From contig NC_087064.1 in NCBI RefSeq assembly GCF_963678635.1, positions 17,721,802 to 17,785,801 of the forward strand: a DNA stretch of 64,000 nucleotides, read 5' to 3'. The notes beneath the pieces are model-generated. The model searched no databases and was not told the DNA's origin. It was given only the letters and a program-made list of their open reading frames with translations. Source of the stretch: Symsagittifera roscoffensis (lineage: Eukaryota > Xenacoelomorpha > Acoela > Convolutidae). The position numbers were made by a program, and so were the translations under genes. Within the stretch, counting starts at the first letter, position 1. Each line of letters opens with the position of its first letter. Shown here piece after piece: positions 11,701 to 23,700 of this stretch.

Positions 11701-14700
11701 GATGTCCTTCGTTACAAAGCTTCTCATCTTGTAAGTTATACTACCATTTAATCAAACAAATGTTCATATTGTCATACGAGTTCACTTTTCTCGACCTAAC
11801 TTGATCTAATTTATGCTCCAATTCCAATGCTGAGCGGTTTAGGAGAATGTTTTTTTTACCACAAATTCAAATAATCGTTTTTGATTCAAAATTTTGAATT
11901 GGTTAGATATGTTAATGATTTGTAATTTATTGTAAATTTATATTTAATTATTAATTTATATTAAGTAAAAGACAGTTTTTAAGTTTTTTTACCCCGTGGT
12001 TAATTGTCGAAGGATGTTCCCATGGGAGATAGGATTTTCTGGGAAAATATGGAACTCCAGAACCTCTTAGTTTTCGAAACATCGCGATTTTATAATAATT
12101 TGTTTTTTTTTCTCGGTAATTTTCTGAGTAATTAAAAAAAAAAATCTTTTTTATGCTTCTCAAACTAGTTTTCTACGTAAAATTAGTGCAAAAAAAATAA
12201 TTTTTTGTTTTCTTTTTTAGTTTTATATAATTTTTCACTTAACAAGTTGCGAAGCTTTGTTAACTCGAAAATGTCGTACTGATGTTAGAGAGTAAAAATT
12301 TCTTAAGAAAAAAAGGATATCCGGTGGCTGTGCAAGTAGCACAGAATGTTCCGACCATACTCCTAAGAAATACATTAAACGCTATTTCACGTTTAAGAGC
12401 AATGAACGTAGTGAAGAGTTTTATATAGGTGTTGCTGCTTTTTTTGTGTTTTTTTTTGAGGAAAAGTGTCTCTAATAACTACAGATAAACATTCATACAT
12501 ATTGAGGCATTTATGAATGCACTTAGGTATATATGCACTTTTTGTGTTCAATTGAAATGCATCTGCAGAAGGTGACGTAATTAGCACTCTCCAAATACGA
12601 ACGTGGAAATGGCGCGAAAAAAAAACGTGAACAATTTCTAGTTTCGAAAGTGGAATTTATTTTTAAGATTTCCCAGAGGATTGATCCAGTTTTCTCAAGT
12701 TAGGCTCATGTTTTCAAAAAAGCGCCAATGATAAATTGTCGTAGAAATTCAAAGAGCTTAAAGGGTTTCTTTGAAATTCGAAATTTGAGATTCAAGAAAG
12801 TCAGTTTTTTTTCAATGCTTACGTTCATTACTCTTTTCCAATCTTCGATTGGCTATGTTTTTTTTTGTTTCAAATAAAACTTGTTTTTTTTTGTCAGTCG
12901 TGTGTTAAAATGATCTGATAAAAACCTAGAACTCTTGAATTTAGGCATAATGGGCAGTCATAGTAAAATAGGCAAATCGGGCAAAGTTTTAATCAGAAAA
13001 TGACAAAAAAGCTTGTTTGTTTCCTTTTGCAATTCCAAAGCTCACTCTTGTATTTTTGTGCTACCTGAATCTCTCGTTTTGAGCAAATATGAAGAATTTA
13101 TAAACAGGAGCCAAGATACTGAAAACACAGGTAAAATTGACTATGAAGTAAATTTTTCGTCCAACAAGATCTATTTCCATAATTTTCTGAGAGGCAAAAA
13201 CGGGAAGAGCTGGGAGATTTCTCGAGATCCCAAGAAATCTTTGGCATCAGACCGGTATTATGCAATAATATTTTTACAGCGCGTTGGTTCCAATGATATC
13301 GGGGGCTTTGCTGGTGCTGCTGATTGTTTTGATCATCTACGGCATCAAACGCCACAGAAAGACAGAGTGGAAGAAAATTGAAGCCCTGAGGGCCTTTTAC
13401 GTGGGCGAAGGAAAGTCTAACATCAGGGTGAGAAACCAATTGATATTTGAAAGCGGCTATCCTTTGCTGTTTTTTTTTCCACAATGATTTTAGATGTTTG
13501 TGAGCAGCGCCACATGAGGCCAGTACATGAGTGTTTAATTATTTCTTTTAGAAACCAAATCTTAGCTGAAACCTGAATCTTAGCTCAAAATAGGATCCTT
13601 GTGTTGTGGAACAGCTTGGAAAAGCCATTTGACCTATTTTGAAAAGAGGTTCAACAAAATTTTTGATATGTTTTTGGAAATCCAGCACCAACCCCTTTCT
13701 AGAATACTAGATTGCCCAGATAAATTTTCAGAACACTTCTAGATTGTTAGGGTTTCGCTAACAAGGCACAAAATAAAACACTTTCGTAAATAGTGATGAA
13801 TTTCTTCTATTTGGCTATTATTTGAGATTGCAGAATAGCAAAATGATCTTTTAGGGCATTGCGAACCGAGGTCAGCTTCTAATTGTGGAACCTGACGCCA
13901 TTGAGAAGAAGCAAGTAATAGGTCAAGGTGCTTTTGGATGCGTCTACAGTGCTTTGTGGAAGCCTCCAAATGAAAACATTGAGATTCCAGTTGCTGTGAA
14001 AGAGCTGAAAAATGACCCCAGACTGGCCAACCAGAGCAATGAGTTACTGGAAGAAGCTAAGTTGATGGCTACAGTGAACCACGACAACCTTGTTCGGCTA
14101 ATCGCCATTTCCATGAACGAACCGATGATGTTGATCACCAAGTTTATGACCCACGGAGGCTCCATTCAGTTCATAGTGCGCCACAAGGACATCATGACGT
14201 CATATCAGTTCATGGAATGGGCCAGACAGCTGGCAGCCGGAATGGCACATCTGGAATCACTCGGAATGATACACAGGTACACATGTTTTATTTTTTCCAT
14301 GGCGTTGAAATTATTTAGCGGTACGGCTTGACAAGGAGCAAAAGACGGTCGTCCGTGCCCGAGTGGATAAGGCAAACGTCTCTCAATGTGAGGGTTGTGG
14401 GTTCGAGTCCCAATGCGGTCACGGCTGAAGGGGTCCTTGTGTTATCCGCCTCCCTAAGGTGGAACCGAGTACGGAGAAACGGATGACTTCCCCCTCCTCC
14501 ACGGTTGGTCCGGCCTCAAAAAAAGCAGAGAAAGCCAAATTAAGTGTGGTCAAATTAGTTTACGTGAAGAACTAGTTATTTTTGCGTATGAGTGAGTGCG
14601 TTGTTTAGAGACCTGGCTGCGCGTAATGTGTTGGTGGAAGACCCCAAAAGGATCCGCATCTCTGACTTCGGCCTGTCTAAACTGTTGGACGCGGACAAGG

Positions 14701-17700
14701 ACGAGCAGGACTACCAGGCAGACGACAGCAAACTGCCCATCAGGTGGCTGGCCAAAGAGTGTCTCACAGGTAGAAAATCATTTTTATAAGCCAGTAAAAT
14801 TGAGTTTTTTCAAGTACATATAATCATTACGGCTAAGCGAGATTGGCAAGCATAAGTCTGAGGTCGCTAATAAGCAGTCTCAGCATTCTGTAAAAAGCTC
14901 AGAATATGTTTAACGAATATTTTTTTTATTAGAAAACCTCTAAATGTTAACTAAAAATCACGATCCTTAATTAAAGAGTTTTGGTTGCTTGGATACTGCG
15001 TAAATTGGTTTTTAAGAGTTGATGAACGCAGTGAAGATTCTTATATAGGTCGTGATGTTTTTTCAGGAAAAGTCTTTACACTAGCCAGCTTAGTGTATCA
15101 ATGCGAACCTTCTTTTTTCCAAGCTAACTCGCAATTAAAAGTGCGCATTTGGTGGACCGTTTGCTATAATCACGATTTGTAGCATTGGAAGTTTCATACC
15201 ATATGTTCTCTACTTTATTTGTGGCAAGTGTTTGTCAAAAGTTAAGCGTCCGTGGTTAGTGCGTGTGATTCCTAATCTCAAGGTCGCAGGATGGAAGTCA
15301 ATTTTTTTTTTACTATTTCGAGGCTTATTTACACTTGCGAACAGCTTAGTGTATTATTATGAACCCTCTTTTTTCTAAACTAACTCGCAAATTAAATTTA
15401 AGTGTTCACTTGTTTGGAAATTTCACTGTAGAATTGGAAATTGCTCAGCATCTGTTCTCTGCTTTATTTGTGGCTAGTCTTTTGTGCCTATTAAGCGTCC
15501 GTGACTGAATGATTGAAAAATCTCTCAATCTATATTTCCCAGGTTCAAATCTGAGACGTAGCCGAAATTGCACTAATTCGAGTCTTATTTCTAATTTTTA
15601 TCTTTTTTATAGAGTTCTTTTTTGTGTTATTGTTAGTATTAGCGAAGCGCAGCTTCGCCTCGGTTTAAAAATTGTTCAGTCTGGAAAAGTTCTGATTTTG
15701 TTCAGCTTCGCCTCGGTGTAAAAATTGTTCAGTCTGGAAAAGTTCTGATTTTGTTTAAAAATTGTTCAGTCTGGAAAAGTTCTGATTTTGTTCGCGCCCA
15801 TAATTAAGAGTAGATTAGTGAGTTAAAATTTGTTCACGCTCAGTTTTGATTTTTCGAGTTATGACTTGTGATTTTTTTTGAGTTCAGTGCATGTTCAATT
15901 TAAAAGGAAAGCAAAATTCACTATCGAACAGAAAATTGTAAAGGTCACGAAAAAACGTGATCGACCTCTAGTTTCGAAAGTGAAATTTATTTATCAGATT
16001 TCTCAGTGAAATAAAATCTTCACGTATTGATTCAGATTTCTCAAATTGGGTCAATTTCAAAAAAAAAATTGTCAACTATAAATTGTTGTAACAACTGTCA
16101 GTTGGCTATGTTTTTTCGGTGAAAAATCAGATTTGATGTTTTCTTTTCAAGTTCAATTCAAGTTGATTTGACAAAAAGCAGGCTAATTATGCTCTCTAAT
16201 TGAGAAGCGAAATGGCCTGACAAACGTCAAAGAATGACTTTTATGTACGAAAGTTGATCTTCGTTTGATTTTCGAGCAGAATAAAAAATTTACCTTTTGA
16301 GTCAGTTTTCTTTGATTCGCTATTTTTGTTCCGACCATTGAAACCGGGAGGAACTTTGTATTCGGGTTTGTTTTAGATTATTTTCTTTTTTTTTCCACGC
16401 AAAATCAGGTACCACAAACAATCATCGGACTGGGTTGAGTGATATAACATATTAAAGCCGTTTTAGTCGTGATTCGAACCACTTTAAAAAATTTTGGCAG
16501 TTTCTTTGAGTATTTTAGCGCCTTTTTGGAATTAAAAATTTCGAAAATTCAGAAAACTGCAAACTTGAAAAACTTTTTTTTTCGTTTTCCTAGTTATTTT
16601 TCTACAAAAATTGTTTTTCAATTTGCTTATTTTATTATAACTGTCGAATTTACCTAATCTCCAGTTTTTTGTCCAGCAGCTTTTATCTCACCACGCCGAA
16701 AAAAAACGACAATAATTTGAACACAGTCTTCGGTTATCCTTTTTGTTTCATGGTCGGAACATTCAGTGTTACTTGCGCAATAACCAGCTAACTTTTTTGG
16801 TGATATGTTACAATAGGTGGTAATTTTGAGTATTTGAGAACTATTATGAGCAATATAGTCATTTCAGTTTCAATTAGTTATAATTACTACTAAGATAGGT
16901 TTTGTAAATACAGTACTCTGCCAGATGAAATGTTATTCAAAAATTCAATTTTTAGACTTCTTTTACCAAAAATTGAGGCTTTAGAAATAAACTATAAATA
17001 CTATCGTAATATATCACCTTGTTATGCGTATTTTTGAAATTTAGAGAGCTTCAACGCAATATACTTTTTTTCATTTTTATTTGAGTTTATTGATCTGTTT
17101 GATTGACATGTTTATCATCTTGATTGATTAATTACCAACACTTTGTGTAATTTTTTTTTCATTTGAAAATTTAATCGGCTTAAAAAGTTCCGCCATAGAG
17201 CCTCACATTTTGTCATTGATTGAGCAAAAAAGTATAATTTTCATGCTAAAAGGACTTATTAACATCGAGTTTCAATTTTTTCTGTGCTCAGGTTCCTAAG
17301 ACATCATTTTTTGGCGCAAAAATTGTCTATCAAAGTTTTGTTAGACTTGGTTGGTTCCAGACAAGGCCGCCTTTTCGTGGTGGAACCAACACCAGCTGAC
17401 AGTTGGTGCAAATGGCCGTTCAGCGGACCTCAAAACCCGCCGGACAAAAAACCCTCCTTCGTGCACGAAGAGAGGTCCATCCCCAGTCCGTATTTTTGTG
17501 GACGGAGCAGCACAGGCCAGCAACCCTGCTCCGTATTCTTCTCATCCGAGCTGGTATTGAAAGCAACTCGGGACCGCCTAAAAGGCAAAAGTGCTGCAAC
17601 TGCGCCAAGCCCCTCAACAAGAAAAGAAGCGTCAAATGCTCATCTTGTCGGAAGCACGCGCACTTCCCATGCACACCCTTTACAGACAGTTCCGAAGTGG

Positions 17701-20700
17701 TATTTGACTGGACATGCATCACCTGCACACCAGAAACTCCAGCATCTCCGGTCAACGCCAACACCCACGCGACACCCACGACACCCATGCCTACCCTGAA
17801 CATCCTACAACTGAACTGCAACGGCATTGGGGGCAAAACACCGGAAATTGCAGCATACCTCAATGCACACGATATCAAACTCGCTGCTATACAAGAAACC
17901 AAACTCACTGCTAAAAGCAGATACCCTAACTTTGGTTCGTACACAGTACTTCGTCAAGACAGACCAGCCAACAGAGAAGGAGGCGGCTTGGCCTTCCTCA
18001 TCCACGAAGACATTGTGTACACCCCAATGCAACTACCACAAGATGGGACTATGGAGTGCATGGGTATCAAAGTAGACCACAATAACACCTCGTTCAGGGT
18101 CATAAATTACTACATCCCACCCACTAGCTCATGCCCCGAAGGGTACAGCGCCTCTATAGAGCCGCTTCTGAAAACAGACAATACCCTCGTACTAGGAGAT
18201 GCCAATGCGCACGACCCCCTTTGGCACTCACCACTAGTCGACACTCGAGGCAACAAGTTAGCAGGGGAAATCGAGTTTTCTGACTACGGAGTTCTCAATG
18301 AAAACACTCCCACTAGGCTCCCATCTAACAACCAGCCGACGTCACCGGACGTCTCTTTAGCCTCAATGTCTCTGCTAACCTCAGCAGAATGGAGCACTGA
18401 GACATCCCTCAGCTCTGACCACTTGCCAATCACCATCAAACTGGCAATGAGCTCCGCGACGACACCAGTTAGATCAGTCAAGAAAACCTACACCAATCTC
18501 GCCAAGGCCGACTGGGAAGCTTTCTCAGCCGAATTGGAAACCATCATACACTCATCCAGGAGTATTAACATACCTTCTAAGGCCTTAATTGGCGCGCCTG
18601 GCGTGAGCTGCAGAAGTCAAACTAGGGGGGGGGGGGTTGGGATTGGGCGAACCCCAGATCCCGGATGTGTACTCTGGCGAACGCCTCCTGAGAGACGCCA
18701 TCAATACAGCATCCAAACATCACATCCCTTCTGGCCGCCGCAAGGATGTGATACCACAACTTCCGGAGTCAGCTTCCAGATGGATCATCGAACGTGACAA
18801 CATCCGTTCTCATGACCCGACTTCACCGGAGATCGAGAGTCTGAACAACCGCATTCAGATGGCCATCCGACAGAGCAAAACAGCCAAATGGAGGGAGTTC
18901 GTCAGCAGTTTCGACTACCGGACTGACGCAGCAAAACTTTGGAGGACGATAAAAGCGCTGGACAACAAGACGAGCAAACAGCGGAGAAACCAGCCTATCA
19001 AGTTCAAGGGGAAAAAGAGGAAGAAAACGTTCACCTCCGCAAAAGACCTGGCACACAGATTCAACAAGCAGTTCACCACCCCGAGGCCCCACACGACGTC
19101 GCAAGCCTACAGGACCATCACCAAGAGTATCCAAAACAGGTACCTCGAAGACCATCCGACAATCACCACAACCCAGGTGATCAAGGCACTGGAAGAAAGC
19201 GAAAAACTCGAAAGCCACAGGCCCAGATGGCATCACAATGATCTATCTTAAACACCAGGGACCCGAAGCCATAGAACATCTGACGAGCACGTTCAACCTG
19301 TCGATTTCAAGAAGTCAAATACCCGCCATCTGGAAGACTTCTATCATTATTCCACTACTGAAGCCAGGAAAACCCGCCAACGAGAGTGCCTCGTACCGGC
19401 CGTTATCACTTATTTGCCCCGCAGTCAAGATACTCGAGAAGTGCCTTCTCCCGATACTCCAGAAACACCTCAAGACGGCAGAACATCAACACGGCTTCAG
19501 ACCGCGACACTCCACAGTCACAGCGCTCAATGAGCTATCAACTGCAATCGCAGACGGCTTCAATCAACGAAAACCCGCTGCCCGTACTGTTCTCGTTGCA
19601 TTAGACCTCTCGAAAGCTTTCGATACTGTGTGTCACGCTACCCTCCTCAAGCTGATTAACGAGTCCACGCTTCCAGGAGCACTTGTACGCTGGTTAGCCA
19701 CGTACCTGCACGGTAGACAGGCCCGCACACTGTTCAGAGACACGCTGTCAAGCAGTCGTATTGTCAGATTTGGAGTTCCACAAGGATCGGTTGTGGCTCC
19801 TACGCTGTTCAATTTCTACGTGGCAGATGCTCCAATGCCTCCACCGACAATTTTCTTAGTATCCTATGCCGACGACTTCACAGTTTTCGCCCTTGGGACC
19901 GACATAGAGACACTAAGCAAAGACATCAACAACTACCTGACGACGCTCTGCAATTTTCTAGACTCTCGAGATTTCAACTCCGAAATGTTCCGTCACGCTC
20001 TTCACGCCCAGCACCAAAGAACACAAAATCACACCAGACGTGAAGATCAACGAGAAAGCCCTCATTCTGGCGAAAACACCGAAAATACTAGGCGTCACCT
20101 TCGATACAGCCCTGACATTCGGCCCACACTGCAAACTAGCCGCAGCTAGAGGAAGGAGCAGAGTGAATGTCTTGAAAGCGCTGGCAGGAACTACCTGGGG
20201 ACAGAGCAAAGAAACCCTCATAGTAGCCTACCAAGCCTTCATCAGGCCCGTCTTAGAGTACGCATCACCAGTCTGGACTCCGATCGCTGCACAGACCCAC
20301 GTAGAAACACTGCAGAAAGTCCAAAACTCAGCCCTAAGAGTGGCCACAGGATGCACCACGATGACCGCTATCCAGCACCTGCACGACGAGACGAAAATCC
20401 TACCTGTCAGGCGGCATATCCGTATGAAAGCAGTCCAGCACCAGCTAGCCCATCATCTCGAAGGACACCCTGGCAACAGGCTGCTAGACCGACCGGAACC
20501 GCCCAGAAACATGAAGGAAACGCTCTTCAGCAGGTACGAGAGGTACGTCACTGCACTCCTCGAAACATCCGATTCAGAAGAAGACGACGACACGCACGTT
20601 ACCGAAGAGGACTACAGAGGGCTCCTCAAAAAAGTGCACACAAATGAGGTCAAAGACGCCCTAGACAACCGGGACAACAACAAAGTGCTCGACGAACCAG

Positions 20701-23700
20701 CCCCCAAACTGAGCAATGATGAATTACGACTGCCGAGAGGTACCAGACGGACCCTTGCCCAGTTGCGGAGCGGTTACTCCCCATTCCTTCAAAGCTACCT
20801 ACACAGACTAGACGAATCAACCCCAGAAACATGCCCACAGTGCAACTCAGAAACCCACACAACGGGTCACCTATTCAGGTGCAGCGCAAACCCGACTACA
20901 CTCACCCCCCACGCACTCTGGGAAAACCCGATCGAGGCAGCTGCTTTCCTGCAACTCGATACTGAAGAAGCCACAAATGACGGACAAGAGGAGGGCCAAA
21001 CTACGGGCACCTAGGCAACAACAACAACAACATCAAAGTTTTGTTCGGCTTATTGGCCGCTCTGTAAGTTTTGCTCTAATGCTGGATTAAGACAGACAAT
21101 TGTACTCCTCGACAGGAATCTTTTTAAATGAAATTCACTTGGGGCATATCATGATCTGAAAATTTATGTAGATGTTTTTTTTATTTTTTTTTTCAGAAAT
21201 GAGCTCGCCATGCTATGTTGGTGATGTATCGCAAGTAATCCGCAGCTCCGCTTCGCCTCTGTGTTATGTTTATGCGAGTGTGTATTTTGTGTTTTAGGTC
21301 GTCTGTTCTCGCACAAGAGTGACGTGTGGGCGTATGGGGTGACCCTCTGGGAGTTCTTCGTGTATGGGGTGGACAAGCCATACGGCAAAGTGGATCTGCA
21401 GACAGTTAAAGACCTCGTGATCAGAGGCAGACGACTGGTGCAGCCACAAACATGCTCTCTGGAGTTATACACTCAGATGCTCAAGTGTAATTATACCATG
21501 ATTAGTTTTGCTCATATTTACACGTGATCGTTTTGGGCTCTTTTCCACTTACGCACTCCCCCACATTGTTGTTTTGCTTGTTGCCATGACTGTATGTATG
21601 ATATGATTTAAGGTATGAGGAACAAATCTTTTCGCCATCCGAGTTTTAATCTCATTATGGCAACGTTAATTTCGTTTTTCAAGTGGAAAATAGGTTTTAT
21701 TAGATTTGCCGAATAGACAATTATGATGCGCGAGAGTTCACTTACAAGAGGTCTTTTGGTGTCTGTCACACGTTCATGACAGAATCGGTCATAATTGATC
21801 TACTCACGTTTTTGCCTCGCATATTTCGCCCCCTTTTAAATCTAGTGGCACATTTCGCCCTTCAATCATTGCACCCCTAATATCTGACACTGAAAGTGCC
21901 TTTGTAAATGTAGGGCGAAATTTGCCAGTAAGTTTAAGAGGAGCGAAAGGTGCGGGGCGAAACGTGACACATTCTTCAGAATTTGTAGCTTAGCTGGGCA
22001 AGAATAGTAGAAAAACTGCTCGAAAAACAAATAGGCAGATAATTGTCAAATAGCTAAGATTTCACTGCGTAAGGGACCGTTCATGTGATTGAGCTTCGTT
22101 TCCTTTTTGATTGTGTTTGGGTGCGTTGTAGGTTGGATGACAGTGCCCGACAGCAGACCCTCGTTCACATATCTGGAGAACTGGTTTGCAGAGTCCAGAG
22201 ATTGTGCATCAAAGTACTTCTTCACTAAGGTCCACTGATAAATATATACAATGCGCATATGTTCCATTGCACCTTTGCATTGGATACCGCTATCGAAACC
22301 ATGTTAAAAATGAACAGTTAGTTAAATTGAAGGGATGTCCTAGCTTCTTTTTCTGGAAAATTGTACCTGAAAAAAGATGGGTTCCTAAAAAACCAATTGA
22401 TGGAGTGGCCCTCAAATGAACTTTTTGTCAATAAGTACAGTAGCGGATAAACAGTAGACGCATCCAGTTTCATAACTTAGGCTAGCCTTATCCCATCGTG
22501 TTAATATGAACCTCTTGTATATTATTTCTTTGACACCTGAAAAAGATCTATATATTTTATGGACAATTGTAGTAGTGTTTGGGGTCCCTCTATCACAACT
22601 TCACCTTTTTTCAATGTCTTGAAATATTTCACGCGCATTTTTGATCACACCACATTTTGTGGGAAGGAACTTTGAATGGGATTGTTTCTTTTCACACAAA
22701 GTTAGGTAACACAAATACAGCTCAGATGGCATTTTGTGATACCATGCTTAAGCACCTCCGGTCGTGACTTGATCGATCGCCGTCGAGAAGAATCGATACG
22801 AAATTTTGTTTACGAGAAAAACGGCGAGTGAAAAAAAAATCAAATTTTTAGTTTTTTGCAAAGTTAATTGTAGACCGAACTTAGCTGCACAGCAAATGGC
22901 TGCACTTGTTAAATTATTCATTGGTTTAGTACCGAAATGAGCCTCTGGAGGCGCCTGCAAAACTTCAGAGCAACATTGTCAATTTATCGTCTACGAGCAA
23001 CAACAGCAACGAGGTAAGTTGAACCTTCATGAACATTATTCATTAGTGTACATGTTGGATAAGTAAAGATACGGAATAGTGCGAGAAAAAGGATTTGTTT
23101 TATAAGTTTAGTTCTGATGGGCAAATGAAAATAAAAGAATCCTGGTTATCTGATAGTGTTACCGAGGTGTAACTTTGCATCAGCTTTTATTTAGCTATTA
23201 AATCAGTCTTTTGGATTTAATTATCATTTGTGAATCTGAAAATGAGAAATTTGATAAAAGTCTGTGAATGCTAGCCAGTCTTTCTTAGTGATTTAGTTTA
23301 TCAAATTAGGTCGTGCTTTGTTCAGAATACCATAGTTATTGTCGTGGTGTAATTGATCCGACTTGATTCATACGGGATTTGTCCTAGTGTCCTGGGTGGT
23401 TAATTGATGTTTCATGCCAGGAAAATGTAGTTTGCAGAATAGTTTTAGTTCAACTCTTATCATCTCAAAAATATAAAGTTTTATTGGGAAAACTCGATTC
23501 CTAATTTTCTGAAAAATGCGAAGAGCTTTTGCGCTTCCTTCTGAGCGAGATTGTCTGTACCTTTTTTCTGATGAAATAATTTCAGCAGCATCAAAATGAA
23601 CAGCCCCTTCAAATGGGTATGGGCGGTGACCATGTAGGTAACAATGATGCGCCGCCACTGAATTACATGGACGTGTATAGGCCTTCTACAGGCAAAAGTA

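Larger units (their letters stand above)
17343..21031 (+). mobile_element. near full-length PHD-endonuclease-RT LINE (Jockey-like)
   Basis: 3.69-kb non-LTR retrotransposon inserted in sense orientation in the intron between EGFR-like exons 6 and 7. One long coding region begins about 60 bp from the left border and has the order: basic leader, degenerate 2A-like motif, PHD-type zinc finger, APE endonuclease, reverse transcriptase, C-terminal zinc knuckle, then a (CAA)n tail. Three frameshifts (about 18630, 19195 and 19965) break it, but almost no internal stop codons have accumulated. The insertion is therefore young or the breaks are sequencing indels. GC content is far above the surroundings. 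Clade assignment (Jockey/CR1 group) is from motif order, not phylogeny. Confidence 0.95.

Noticed and set aside
13013-13381. 122-codon open frame overlapping the transmembrane exon
   Set aside because: It runs through the acceptor of exon 4 in a different frame. The possible mini-exon inside it (ending at ACAG|GTAAAA near 13130) has phases that fit neither neighbour.
17420-17944. 174-codon minus-strand open frame
   Set aside because: Antisense shadow of the LINE endonuclease; GC-rich coding sequence leaves such frames open.
18591-18598. Cloning-vector contamination suggested by GGCGCGCC
   Set aside because: A single 8-bp site with no other vector or adapter sequence; kept only as part of the odd linker finding.
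18823-19236. 137-codon minus-strand open frame
   Set aside because: Antisense shadow of the LINE reverse transcriptase.
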